A DNA stretch of 64,000 nt from Tetrahymena thermophila SB210 (GCF_000189635.1 NW_002476236.1:372001-436000); one strand, 5' to 3'. Positions 40,874 through 53,428 are shown, counted from the stretch's first letter. Notes: generated from the sequence alone by a model not told the origin. Made by a program: numbers and translations.

Positions 40874-42784
40874 ATGGGTAATTAGCAAGATAAATAAGGG
40901 AAAAAATTCAAAAATGCGCTTTAGGTAATTAAAAAAATGAGCATAAAATCAACTAAGAGATTTGAAGAGCTATTTTACAAATGCAACACTGATGAAATAT
41001 AATAAGTAAGCCAACCATTAAATCTATCCTAAAAAATAAAAGAGTATGTAAATACTGAAATCATTTAAACATTAACAGAATTTAAAAAGCAGTATTCGTT
41101 ATATAGAGAAGTCCGTGGAGATGGTAATTGCTTTTATAGATCTGTTTTTTACTTATATATTGAGCACCTGATAGTAATCAATTAAAGCAACCCTAAAGAA
41201 GCAGAAAAAAGATTAGATCAATTAATTTAGATTTCTGCTGAATTAGATAAGTTCATTATTACCTCCTCTATACCTTTAGAATTAGAAAAATTTTTATATC
41301 ATGCTAGTAAATTTTTTTAGTGCGGCATTTATTCTATACAATTAGACATCATAAATAACCCTAAGCTATTAAATGTTGATTAAAAGATATTGCATCTGCA
41401 AAATTTTATTAACACATACCCTATTTTTGATTTTTCTACTATTCTTTTGATGAGAAAGGTAGCTCTTCTAGGATACGAAAAATTCTAATAACAAATGCAA
41501 CACTTTTATTTAGGAAATGAAATATAAACGATTAAAGATTATTCGATAGAGGGATAAAACTGCATAATGAAATTGATCAGTGAGTATTTATAAATACCTA
41601 TCTAAATTGAAAATGTCTAAGCAAAATTTGTAAATACAATTTAGTTTATTCCTGAATTTACAGTAAAGGATGAAAATTTTGTTGAGTTTCCTACTTTACA
41701 TCTATTTTTTAGACCAGGTCACTATGATATTTGCTATCCTATAGATTATGCTAATAAGATTTACTCAAAGCCAAATATGCAAAAGTCAGAAAGAATAATA
41801 ATAAAATAATAGTAAAAGCTTGAGAGTTAAACTCCTAAGACAGGAAAAAATTTTAGTTTTGATTATACATTAAAAGATAATTGCTTCTTTTGTAAATAAA
41901 ATATTTTTATGCTAATTAATGAAATGAGAATATGCTAATAATGCTATAATCAAAAAATAGGCCAAGGTGAATTAAATAATTCATGTAAAATATGCTAAAA
42001 ATCTAACCAAGAAGAAACTACTCGACCCTATTGCCTTTGTGAGTAATGTGAAGAAGAATATTTAGATTTTTCAAATAAGACTATAAATTTTATAATAGCT
42101 AGTTGTAATTAAACAACACCTGAAAATTCTAATTTAAATATATAAGAATAAAATAAATAAAATTCTTCAAAAATAATATAGTTATCAAATTCTTTGGAGG
42201 AAGAACAATTTTAATCTCTAACTGAAGATACTACAACACTTTAAAGTAATCAGAATATATAAAATAAAAACAATTTTACAAGTAATTTGTTATTATCATA
42301 TGAATTCATAAATCATACTAAAACTCCAAATGGTTTAGAATAAAATTAATAGTTAAGCTAACTTCCAGAAAATAATACCAATTCAGACTAATAACCTTAG
42401 TAACAATAAATTATTTTTTTAAATGATAGCAACAACTTATAAAAACCACAAAATTATTATTCAAATGACGTATTAAATTGCACTAAAAATGAAGGAAGAA
42501 AGAATACTTTAATTGATGAAAATATTTTATTAATGAATTCATATATTTAAGAAAAAGATTTGTATATAAATTAAACTACTTCTAAGTGCATCAGATGTGT
42601 GCTTTGTCTTAATTAAATTAAAGAATTCAAAGTAAACAATTGCAAAAGACATATCATTTGTACATATTGTTCAGAAAATTAACAAAATTTAAATTAATTA
42701 TGCTATTGTAGCTAACAAAATCCTAATCAACCTATATAATAATAGAATTTATAACAATAATAATATTAATAAGTTTCATTATGA
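40874..42784 (+). CDS. Otubain-like (peptidase C65) deubiquitinase with Cys-rich regions
   Basis: A single exon encodes 636 residues. Residues 78-90 read REVRGDGNCFYRS, the otubain active-site box, with Asp83 and Cys86. The His box LFFRPGHYDICYP places His283 and completes a D-C-H triad as in OTUB1. Residues 30 to about 295 fit one otubain domain, which cleaves ubiquitin chains. Two Cys-rich regions follow. The first (about 337-395) has CFFC, CQQC, CKIC and CLCEQC. The second (about 572-614) has CIRCVLC, CKRHIICTYC and CYC. Both look zinc-binding, and the second resembles a RING or related finger. Between and after them lie Asn/Gln-rich stretches. The fusion suggests a link between ubiquitin binding or ligation and cleavage, which is inference. 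Intact catalytic residues suggest an active enzyme. Confidence 0.85.
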
Positions 42785-43184
42785 AACAAGCATAATTGAC
42801 ATAAATATAACTATATAACTAAGTAATTAACAAACAGTTTATTTATAATAAATACAACATCTATAAGCAGTAAAAATAATTTTAACAATTATTAATAAAA
42901 ATTTTACCCATTTATGAATTTTTTTTTAATTATTAAAAAATAAAAATTATTTAAAATAGAATTAAATACTTGATAAAATTATTTAATTAAAACTATTTTA
43001 AATATTTTTTACAATAAAATTTTCTTTTGCTTCATGCCTTTCATAACTTTTAGTTAATTTATAATTTTATGTTTGTATAAAATTTTCAAATTTTAGATAT
43101 AATTTGAGTAAAAAATTTATTAAAAGTAGACTTATTATCAAATATACAAATACTGATAAAGATAAAATATTATTGTTTAAATAA
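42785..43184. other. Short intergenic region between convergent genes
   Basis: 400 bp of AT-rich DNA holding the 3' ends of the otubain and TLC-domain genes. Nothing else seen. Confidence 0.6.
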
Positions 43185-44394
43185 TCAGAAAATATTTTGC
43201 TTTGCTTCTTTATTTGCATAAGATAAATCCTTAACTTTAGCATTTTCTGAAAACCAGAAATAAGAGATTTTCTTTTATTTTCTTTCTTTGAGTTGCTTGA
43301 ATTTTCTTAAAAGTATTCCATACATTCTTTTAATAAATAAATAATAAATTGGTTAATTATAAATTTAAAAAAATTATATTTATTTACTCTTTAATGTAAT
43401 ACAAGGATTGAACAGTTAAACCTGTACATATAAACTTAACAATAAAGGGGCACTTTTCAGCTTATATACAGTGAATCCATAATGCAAAGGGAATCATAAT
43501 TGAACGAGCGATAATATAGGAAACCATGTAAACAAGCTCAAGAACTTCATATATTTTGGTATATCTTAGGTTAAAGCTTCTCAATATGACTCTTGCATGC
43601 ATAGGGAAATTAGAGACTTCTGCGAAAAACAATCCCACTAATTTTAAAGAGACAAATTTAATACCAGAAATCGAATTTATTTATCAAAAATATAAAATTA
43701 AACTAAAATTAATCAATCATTAATCTTAAAATTGTATAATACAATTATCTATTCCACAATAAAAATTTAATTTATAATATCTATCTCTATCCTTAATATT
43801 GTGAAATTGTTAACTAAATAGATAATTTAATTAATTGAGTATCATTAAATATTCCTATCAATAAATAAATTATCTTTTAAATATTAACATAATTTTGGGA
43901 GATTTCTCCTTTGTATATTTTTAAACTCTTCATATATGCAAATTCATTTAAAAATACTTACATAAAGCTTCGGTAGCACCATAATGCTAAAAAACACAGC
44001 TTCCATATCCAAGCAAGACCATAGTGTGATGTGCAAAACAACCAAAATCAAGTAAGCCATAATAGAAACAAGCTATACTATCATATAAGAAGTAAGCTGA
44101 AGAACCTATAATTGTACCCATCTAGTAATTAGTATTTAAAGTGCCAAATTAAGGATCATCTTTCAATATCCATCTCAATGAGTAGATAAAACATCCTAAT
44201 CCATGGATAATAGAAATAATTCTATTCTTAGTATCGTCACTTTTACGCTTATCTAAACTCTTAAACTTAACAGTTTCGTTAACTATATAAAAGAGAGTGA
44301 ACCAGAAAACAACTCCATAAGCAAGGAATTTGAGTTGATCGATCTAGTTAGATACGAGATCTAAGTGTCTAAAAGGGATATCTAAATAATCCAT
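43185..44394 (-). CDS. TLC-domain (TRAM/LAG1/CLN8) multi-pass membrane protein
   Basis: Exons 44394-43962, 43637-43388 and 43326-43185 in consistent phase encode 274 residues. Hydrophobic segments and sequence fit the TLC family: FLAYGVVFWFTLFYIV, IISIIHGLGCFIYSL, AYFLYDSIACFYYG, then FGCFAHHTMVLLGYG with the conserved His-His, FAEVSNFPMHARVILR, and later IIARSIMIPFALWIH. The family includes ceramide synthases, TRAM and TLCD lipid-related proteins of the endoplasmic reticulum or plasma membrane. The pattern is closest to the TLCD4/TMEM56-like group, not to ceramide synthases, which is a judgement by eye. The C-terminal tail (LLRKFKQLKERKQKK) is basic and probably cytosolic. The substrate is unknown. 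Confidence 0.82.
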
Positions 44395-46115
44395 GTCTAT
44401 GTGCTTATATTTAATATTAAGTGATATTGGTTTTCTAAGAAAGTATTTCTACTTTTACAATAAATTCAAATACTAATTAATTAATTAATTTGTTTATTTT
44501 TATTCTCAAAATTATAATTTCCTTAATTTTAGAATCTAACTTAAAATTACGTCAAAATAAATTAGTATGGAACTTAGATATACAATTTTTAGTTTAAGAT
44601 TTTTTGATTTATTAATCAATCTTTAATGTTGGCTATGAAAGTTAATTGTATAAAATCTAGTAAATGACATCATTAACTAATAATTAATAGATCTAGAAAA
44701 TACTAATAAACCTATGTATACTATAAAAGTTAAATTTCATCTCAAAATGAGTAACTTGGCAATTTTAAATCATTATTAATTATTTTTGACTTTGCTTCAA
44801 ATAAAATTTTTCCAATTTTTAAGTTTGAAATTCATCAAAATTATAAATTAATTTTAATTTAATATAAGTATTTTAATATTTTTAATGCTTTCTTTAGTAT
44901 TTAATGAATATATTTAAATAACTTTTAACTTCTTATCATTTAAAAAAAAAGTAGAAATAAGTACTTAAAAATGTATGGTATTAATAAATTCATAATAATA
45001 ATTATTAATAATTATTTAATCCAAATATTACTAATCATAGATTTTATTTGTTTCTTTATTTGGAGCCATTATTTATTCATTCGTAAATTTAAACAACTAA
45101 GTAAGAATATAACTAAATTATTTGTTAGTAAAATTAATTTTCAGTATAATATTGATAAATAAATGATTTTTTTATTAATTTTATCTTTTAGTAGAAAATT
45201 TAAAATTGCTATTTTGTTGGTTTAATTTTTTATTATTCCTTAAATTTTTAATTTAAAAATTTTATTTAAAATAGTTAAAATTATTTATTTGTTTGCATAT
45301 TATTTATATTTTTATTTTATTTTCTTTTAAAAATCTTTAAATTAAATTAAACAACTAAGTAAGAATAAAACTAAATTATTTGTTAGTAAAATTAATTTTC
45401 AGTATAATATTGATAAATAAATGATTTTTTTATTAATTTTATCTTTTAGTAGAAAATTTAAAATTGCTATTTTGTTGGTTTAATTTTTTATTATTCCTTA
45501 AATTTTTAATTTAAAAATTTTATTTAAAATAGATAAAATTATTTATTTGTTTGCATATTATTTATATTTTTATTTTATTTTCTTTTAAAAATCTTTAAAT
45601 TAAATTTTATTTGATAAATATTGATATTTTGCTTTTATTATATTTATATGAAAAGATATGAATATTTGTTTTATTAGTTTTTATTTATTTTGTTCTCTAT
45701 TTTTTTATTGAATTATTTATCATTTTTAAATACATTTTTTGTTAGTTTAATTTGATTTGTTAATATTAAATAAATATTTTAATAAATCCTTTTATTTAAA
45801 ATCTTGGTTAAATTTATCTGTTTGTTTTTTTGTTTTTTTTCATACTTTACTTAAATTAAAAATAACTTAAATTTAATTTTATTTGATAATTATTTGTATT
45901 TAGATTTTATTTTAATAGCTATCCAAATGTTGACAATATATTTAAGTTCATTTCTATCAAAAAGCAATTAAAAAATAATATTTAGGTTAAATGAGAATAG
46001 AAATAATTAATAAGCAGTTAAAGATTATTAACATATTTGATGAAAAGTATGAAACTTTTTACATACATTTTATTCATACAAATATCTTTTTAAAATCAAT
46101 AGTTTTTAATTCATT
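44395..46115. other. Intergenic region with a tandem duplication
   Basis: 1.7 kb of extremely AT-rich DNA upstream of the TLC gene and downstream of the two-pass membrane protein gene. Apart from the 258-bp tandem repeat, nothing is recognisable. Confidence 0.6.
45091..45606. repeat. Two-copy 258-bp direct tandem repeat
   Basis: Copy 1 is 45091-45348 and copy 2 is 45349-45606, directly adjacent. I count only two substitutions between them: GAATATAAC versus GAATAAAAC, and ATAGTTAAA versus ATAGATAAA. Both copies start AAACAACTAAG and end AAATTAAATT. It is non-coding, and the near identity indicates a recent duplication, or an assembly artefact. Confidence 0.92.
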
Positions 46116-47615
46116 TCAGAATTCGTGGTTAGGCTTTTCGAATTTCTTTTTAGCCATTTCACCTCTAGCTAAATCATTAAAGTGTTCTTCAGCAGACAAG
46201 GGAACATCCTTGAAGAAGTATTCACCGTAACCAGGATTTTGTCTTTCTTGTTCAAAGATCCATTCTCTTTCTTGTAAGATGCAGTGAGAATAGAACTTCT
46301 TAACAGTGAAAATAGTAGTTTTATAGTAGAGGTAAGCAGCTTAATTTTAAAATAATAAAATTAAATATCTTCAATGTTTATCTTTTTTTTTTTTTGCAAA
46401 TGAATGAAGTAATAAATAAATCAACTAGCTATAATTTATTATTTTCTAAAATAATTTATGAATCTTAAATTTATTTTTATTCCAATTTATCAATCAATAT
46501 TTATTTATTTTAGGTATCTTTTTTCTAATCAAATAATTTCGTTTATTTTTTTTTTATTGAAAAGCATTTAAAAATCTTTAGCTTTTTAATTAGGTATCGC
46601 TAAACTTACATAAACTTTTTTATAAGTCAATTCTATTTTACTTTATCTATCATAAAATTTTATATTTATATAAACGCTAATTCAATTATTTTATATCTGA
46701 TATCTAATACTCATAAAAGTTTTATAGCTAATCCTTTTTATTTTTATTTTTAAAAATTTGAAATTCTTACTTAAACCATAGAAACCGACAGCACCAAGAG
46801 TACCAAGAGGACCGAATCTTAATTATAATAAATATAATTTAATTATAAGGAATGAATATGAAGGAATAAATGCTCTAATATGCCTTTCTTTAATATGATA
46901 AATATCTTCAATTAATTTCGCTAACTTTTTTGGGCATATTTTATTTCAAGCATCTTAATTTTATTTTATTCCTTCAAATTATGAATGAATGCTTACTAAT
47001 GGAAAAATTAGGTCTATGAAATCTTTGTAATACCGTGGCTTCCAACAGGAAGGATTTGTCTGCACCATTTTGAAGCTATAAAATTTAAAGAATAATCATT
47101 TAATATTTGATTAAGCATTAAATAACTCAAGTACCAGTAGCCATTCCAAGAGTACCAACAATCCAGAGGGCAAAAGCTCTAGGGAAAGTGATAGCCTTGC
47201 AATCTCTTTATAAGAAATCATCCCAATTTCTGGCATACATCCATCTAAATAATAGTTATACAATATGTATTAATAAAACTTATTTCAAAACTGTATGTTT
47301 ATTAAACTAATGATGCAGTCATGTTTATTTTTTTGACACTATTTATGCCATTTTCGCTAAGATATTTTGATTTGATCTTAAATGCATCTTAACTAATCAA
47401 AGAAAAGAGATGGAGATATATATATATAAGCTTATTCTTTACTTCTTATAAGTATCAACTACGTAAGTTCTGTGATCAGTCAATTTACCTTCTCTAAGAT
47501 TTTCAACAGCGATATTCATAAATTGCTTGAAAGCAGGGTTATCACCATGCTCGTAGAAGGTATTAGGATCATACAACTTCTTTAATTCTTCTTCTGAGGC
47601 TGTTCCTTTCTTCAT
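46116..47615 (-). CDS. Small two-pass membrane protein, possibly mitochondrial
   Basis: Five exons in consistent phase (47615-47443, 47244-47135, 47075-46997, 46817-46771, 46339-46116) encode 210 residues. The N-terminal part is acidic and soluble (KKLYDPNTFYEHGDNPAFKQ, DHRTYVVDTYKKWMYARNWD). Two Gly-rich hydrophobic segments follow: RAFALWIVGTLGMATG and FGPLGTLGAVGFYGLTAYLY. The C-terminal half is charged (QEREWIFEQERQNPGYGEYF, DVPLSAEEHFNDLARGEM). Codon use is of the highly expressed type (GGT, GCT, AAG, ACT). I do not recognise the family. The architecture resembles ciliate-specific respiratory-chain or ATP synthase subunits of the inner mitochondrial membrane, which is inference only. The start is the first ATG in a good A-rich context. 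Confidence 0.75.
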
Positions 47616-48488
47616 CTTAAGATCTATTACTTTATCTTCTTATTTATTTTCACTTTTTATTATTAATATAAATATTTTCTCTTTTCAAGATTGCTTTAGA
47701 TTTTTTTCTTCTTTCTTTTGCTTCTAATATTTTTTTTTTCACATTTTTCCTTTTATATTAGCAAACCAGCCAAATGAGAGATCAATCAATAGATATTTGA
47801 TTTTTATTTTATTATCTTCATTATTTTTTTATTTATTGTTGTTTGTTGCTATTTTTCTTTGTATATCCATCCAACTCTACCATTTTTATTTACTTACAAT
47901 AGATACTTAATAAATATTTCAAAAATATTGTTTAAGAAATATACCTTTAACAAAAAGTTTTAATTTTTATTTTTTAATTTAATACATTTTATTTCTCACC
48001 AAAGATATATCTTTAATTTTTTAACTTAAATTAAAAAAAGAATTGATTATTTTTAAATTAATAACAATTTTATTTAATTTAATAAAATTCACTTAATTCC
48101 AGTTAGAATTTTTCATTTTTAAAGCTTTTACTTAGTTTAAATTTTAGTAATTCTTTTATTTAAAAAATTTAAAAAGGAAATTTATTTTATGGCAATTCAA
48201 CCAAAGGCAAAGTTTTATTTAATAGGAAATAACTAATTTTTGTTGTAAAGCCAATATCCAATAATACAATAAAAACTAGTTAGCTTATTGGTATAATATT
48301 ACCTTGAAATTAACTTTAAACATTTCTTTAGCTCAAACTCATATGCAATTTGCTTGATAATAATAATTAAAATTTTTCATTTATTATTTTAATTATAAAG
48401 TAAAATTTAGGAATCAACATAAAAAATGAAGAGAGTTTTACATAAAAAATACTGTTAAGCAATGAAGATAGAAAAAAAATATTGAAAA
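47616..48488. other. Intergenic region between divergent genes
   Basis: AT-rich upstream region of the two-pass membrane protein gene and the SNF2-like gene. A T-rich block lies at 47,690-47,860. The SNF2-like gene could start at an earlier ATG (48426) inside this stretch if a further intron is used. Confidence 0.55.
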
Positions 48489-50013
48489 ATGAAGAAGTAT
48501 TTGAATTAAAAATTTTTTTATTTTTATTTTTTTCATTAAATCAAATTAGATTTAAAAGCTGATCAAAATCAAAGACATCCCAAAGTTTTTAAAATAAATT
48601 ATATCTCTACCCAAGTATTAAGTAGACTAGACTCAAATTCAAAAAAAAGTAAAATACTAAAATGAATTAATTAAATTGAAATAAATTAAACATAAAAGAT
48701 TAAATAACTAAGTGATGTTAAACCTTCTAAGTATTTTGTTTAGTTTTTTATTGATTACATAGAAAAGCAAGGTAAGATTCTTTTCCTAGATGATGAAGTA
48801 TTTAAATTTACTATTTAAAGAGCTATTATTTTTAAAAATATTTATAAAATAGATATTTCCAAAGGTAGAAACTATATCATTTCTAATTAAAATACTTTGT
48901 TTAAATTATGAGAAACCCTGCTTGATCGTAACTGATAGTTATAAAGTAAACTTTAATCAGCTTAAATAAAAAATTTACTATTGCTTTTATAAAGGTAGAT
49001 AATTGGAAAATAAAAGTATAAAAATGGATTCCTAACTAAAAAATATCAAAAATCTAAAATTAAAACGATACTGTTTAATCATGTCCATTAGTTATCATAG
49101 TTAACTACGAGCACTTTTAGAATAATTATGAATGTCTGAGTGTTATAAATTTTGAATTTCTAATACTTGACATTCATGTTGATTAGATTAAAACAAATAA
49201 CTATGATAGCTTATGTAAAATAAGAAGTAATACAAAATCAGTAATTATAATTGAAAATTATGAGAGATTAAATACTATTGAAGACTACTGGTTATATCTT
49301 GCAATCCTGCATTCAACAATTTTCAAATTTGAAAGATTCAGCAAATTATAAAAAAGATATGCAATACTAGATCAAAATTCAGTCTCATATTAAGAATTTT
49401 CTTATATTTTATCAGAATTTTTTCAAACAAACAAAAGTAGAGAAAATCATAAAATTGAGAGTCAATCTCTTTTTTAAAAATTTAGCATAGAATTAAATCT
49501 CAAGTAAAAAAAGTAGGTATAGTTAATTTAAAGACAATTCAATGGATGGGAAATATAAGAATTTGCTAATATTGGTTATCATACTAATGAAGATATTAAT
49601 ACATACTTTTAATATCTAACTAATTTAAAAGAATAACATAAAAATACTCTCTTAAAATATTTAAGTTTATTGAAGAGAAAGACTCTAGTTATAGCAGATG
49701 GAGATTAAGTATTGTGTAAATTATTCAAAAAGTATAAAAATGTATAATTTATTTCATCAGAATCTGATCTTAGTATAGTCAGTCTGAAGGAATATGGTTA
49801 AATCTTGATTCTAGAAGTAAATTAATCCATTAAAAAAAAAATGAAAAAACTTATAATTTATATTATTTTAATAAAAAGATTGATCAAAACTATGAGGTAA
49901 AAAAAGCATTCATCCAAAGACTTAAGTAAGATGAAATAATTAAAACGAGAATGATCTTTTTAGAAATTGCAGACACCTTAGACTCTACTTTGATTGATTA
50001 TTTTATATCTTGA
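48489..50013 (+). CDS. Degenerate SNF2-like protein (predicted pseudo-ATPase)
   Basis: Five exons in consistent phase (48489-48614, 48699-48797, 48865-49015, 49092-49816, 49879-50013) encode 411 residues. The order of SNF2 landmarks is kept but the residues are not. GKILFLDDE joins ETISFLIKIL where ADEMGLGKT-QTI is expected, so the Walker A loop is missing. KPCLIVTDSY stands for LIVVP. IIIVNYEHFQNN stands for the VITSYE box. FEFLILDIHVDQIK stands for the DEAH box. SVIIIENYERLNTIEDYWLYLAIL stands for LLLTGTPLQNNLEELWSLL. At the C-terminus, ILILEIDQNYEVKKAFIQRL...FLEIADTLDSTLIDYF stands for motifs V-VI. It is extremely AT-rich and the exon joins depend on my phase fitting. The likely role is structural or regulatory, not ATP-driven remodelling. 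A decaying gene is the alternative. Confidence 0.6.
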
Positions 50014-50455
50014 ATATATGACTAATATATTGTTTAATTTATTAAACATTACAAAACTTTATAAATCAATTCATAAAAATTAAAATATTAAATTTTACAT
50101 GTAGTCAGTAAGATATTCAGTCAATTAATTAGTGGATTAAAATTTTTAATTATAAATTGTTAAAGTTTGATTTGTTATAAAAGTTGTAATTCAAGTCAAA
50201 ATTAAAAAATAGATTCTTTTTATTTTTTGTTAAAATAAAATGTAAGACTTTCATGATAATAGAATATTTATTTGAATTGATTTGTTATCAGTTTTTTGTA
50301 TAAAAAAGTAATAAAAACAAAAGAATAGTTGTCTGGCTTGTTTATAGTAAATAATATTATTTCCTATAAATAGTTAAACAAAAAGTTTTTAATATTAATT
50401 ACTATAAAAATATAAAGTTTTATATTAATCATTTTATATATTTTTGAAAGATTTT
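50014..50455. other. Intergenic region between convergent genes
   Basis: 440 bp of AT-rich DNA with the two 3' ends. No other signal seen. Confidence 0.6.
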
Positions 50456-51433
50456 TCAAATGTAAGGAGCATAAGCTCTAGAGCAAATACCGCAAGTGTT
50501 AGCAATTTGGTCACCAGTAACCTTAGCAGAGAGTTAGAAGTAACCGTGTTCACCGAAGTTAGGACCCCAGGAGTTCTTGACCTTCCAAGATTGATTAACA
50601 GAGTCGTAACCAACAAGTAAAACACCGTGGTTGATGTTAGTGGCGCACTTAGAAAAGATACCACCAGTGTAGAATTAGAGGTTAGAAGCATCGATACCAA
50701 CGGTAACAGGGGCCTTTTGAATAGCAGTAACGAGGTCAGCGCATTACTTAATAGAAGTGTAACCAGAAACAGTCCAAGGGTGGCTCTTACCTTCAAGTCT
50801 GCACTTACCATCCTTAGCTTCATAAGGATAATCTTATTCAGTGGCCAAACCAGTTGCCTTAACGTAGTTTAAGGCAACGTCTCTTAAACCACCACCGCAA
50901 CCACTGTTTTAAGTGTCACAGTCGATTAATTATTGTTCAGATAAGTTAGGGAGGACATTTTTGTAGACAAAGTTAGCACCTTCAACACCACCAGTAGTAG
51001 CGAAAGACCAACAACCACCACAACCACCTTGATCCTTAACAGGTGTGACAGCACCCTTAGCAACCCAATCGACAACAATATCTCCATTAGCTTGAATAGC
51101 TTAGAAAGTTTCAATAGAACCTTCAACGTTTTCAATGGGATTCAAGTAAAGTTAGGCAAATTCAACAGGGGTAAGGTCCATAAACTTGGTAATACCCATG
51201 GTAGAATCTTATGAAGCGTATTCAACGTTATCGAAGAAGACGTTCATTCTGTAAGCTTCTTAGTCAGCATCTTCAGAAGAGAATTTTTTGTTGTAGGTCT
51301 TCTTGAAGCCCTTCCACATGTTAATTTAGTCATCAGTGTATCCAACTTGAGTAGACTTGTGGAGGAATAAATAGGAAGTTAAACCTAATAAGGTTAAACC
51401 TAAAGCAGCAGCAATAAGCAATTGAGTTCTCAT
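50456..51433 (-). CDS. Cathepsin L-like papain-family cysteine protease precursor
   Basis: A single exon encodes 325 residues. Residues 1-24 form a signal peptide or anchor ([20 protein letters not shown]). The propeptide has an ERFNIN-like helix ([18 protein letters not shown]) and [13 protein letters not shown], the GNFD-equivalent region that keeps the zymogen inactive. The mature domain starts near [20 protein letters not shown]. The active site is complete: Gln135, Cys141, His269 ([11 protein letters not shown]) and Asn287 ([13 protein letters not shown]). The protease acts in lysosomes, phagosomes or outside the cell. The usual CGSCW box reads CGGCW, with Gly in place of Ser. Codon use is strongly biased (GGT, GCT, ACT, AAG, TAA), which indicates high expression. 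In-frame TAA encodes Gln in SEQQLIDCD. Confidence 0.95.
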
Positions 51434-53428
51434 TATTTTATTCTATCTTATGTTTTTTAGATTAATTTAATTATATCAAATATTATTTCAATTAATAATT
51501 TTTTAAAGCTTGACTAAATAATTTTTTTCTTTGTTTGTTTGTTTATTTGTTAATGATTTATTATGAAAGAATTATAAATAAAAATCTTTAATAGTTTAAT
51601 GTATATTTTAGCTTTAAAGCAAATCTTTCAATATTTTAGTCAAAGTAAAGCTTTTTTGATTACATACAAAATGTAAAAACTGTTTTGATGTAAAAAACTC
51701 ATTTGTTTACTCATGCAAAACAGAGTTAAAAGTATATATTGATTCATTCATTTTCTAAGGTCTAGATTAAATTAATTCTTTTACATAAAAATTCTTTTAT
51801 TATTTATTAAATTGCAGAAAATTTTCTCTGAGCAGAAATCTTATTCGATATTAGAAAACCTTAATATAAAAGAAAATTATAAATAAAAAAATGTTTATAA
51901 AAGATTTGTAAGCTCAGGATAATATTTTTCATTTCATTTTACAAATGAAAAATATTTTTAATTCTTTATAAGTTGCTCAATAGTTTATTAAAGTTTCTAA
52001 AATATATATTTTTTTATTGAAGCTTTAAGTTAAAATTGATTATGGTAATTTAAAAAATGATATTAAAATAAGAATAAAACTTTATTTTTTATTTTATTAA
52101 CTTTTTAATGAGATGTAATAAAAGATTCGATTAATTTGATTTTTAATTTTATATTCTTATCTAGATTTTTCAAATCCCATTTTTAGTTATTATTTCTAAG
52201 ATTACATTAGATCCAATTTTTAATAAATTGAATTCAATAAAAGCTAATAGTAACAATTATTTCAATTCATATTAATAATTATTTTAAACTAGAAAAGTTA
52301 AATAAAAACGAGAAGTAAACTTTCAGCATTAAACTTTCAGCATAGTTTTTATAGATACTGTTTTCTTTATTTTTCAACTATGAAATGTATTTTAATATGC
52401 TTAAATTAAATGTATGAATATTTTATATTTTTATCAACTTTTTGTTATCTCAATCTTTTATAGATTTTATAAAAGAAAAAAAGATTCAATTTAATTCTTT
52501 CTTTAATTTTTAAATATAAAATCAGAATAAATGGTAAAACTTTTTTAATTAAGAAACAAAATCTTAAAATTTTTTTCATACAAACATTTATAAATTAATA
52601 AGTTTAAGAATTATAATCTAAAATAATATGAGTTGATTTAAAATTAACTAAATTATTATTCCAAAAATAATTATTAATTATTAAAGCAATTTCAAAAGTA
52701 TTAAATGCAATGAAAATTATATTCTAAATTTTATGTTTTTTTGAACATATTTAAAAATTTTTTAAAAGTTATCTTACAAATTAATAAAAAATATTAAAAA
52801 AACTTTGTAAAAAAGACAAATAAAATAAAAAATTTTACCTATTTTAAATTAAAATTTTAATATGAGCTTTTAAAATATCTAAACAAATAAATAATTATGT
52901 TTCTTTATGAATAATTTTATTTTAAGAAAATGTAATATATGAATACAAGTAATTTAATAATTAAGTAGTGCTTAAAAATTATCAGCTACAATTAATCATT
53001 AATAAACTCATATAAAATATTATCTATGTTTTTAGAAATACTTCATTCCATTTAAAAATGTAGCACTCATTTCGCAAAAATTAAAAATAGAAAATTAATT
53101 TTAAACAAAATATTAAATTAAAATTTATAATTTTTTAAAAATTTTGAATATATTTATGAATAGAATATAAAATCAAAATTAAATAAAAATAAGAAAAAAA
53201 TTTAGAGATTAATATAAAACTTATAAATTTTTGTAATATTTGAAGAATAAACAATCAGATTTATAATTAATCATATTTGAATTTAAAATAAAATTAATTT
53301 CTCATTTTCATTAACTTAATTAAAAATGTTTATATACCTCACATTTGTAAAACCTAAATCTGTATTGTTCTTTTTTTGTACACTTATTAATAATTAAATC
53401 AAAAATAACATCAATAAATATAAATAAT
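51434..53428. other. Intergenic region between divergent genes
   Basis: 2.0 kb of extremely AT-rich DNA upstream of the protease and the large membrane protein. A short direct repeat (ACTTTCAGCATTAA...CTTTCAGCAT) lies near 52,318-52,342. No gene seen. Confidence 0.6.

Noticed and set aside
44971-45162. 63-codon plus-strand frame ending in the 258-bp repeat
   Set aside because: Composition is that of AT-rich noise, and it runs into the non-coding tandem repeat.
50434-51214. Several overlapping frames on both strands over the protease gene
   Set aside because: They are alternative-frame shadows of the papain-family gene, caused by its biased codon use and low TGA content.
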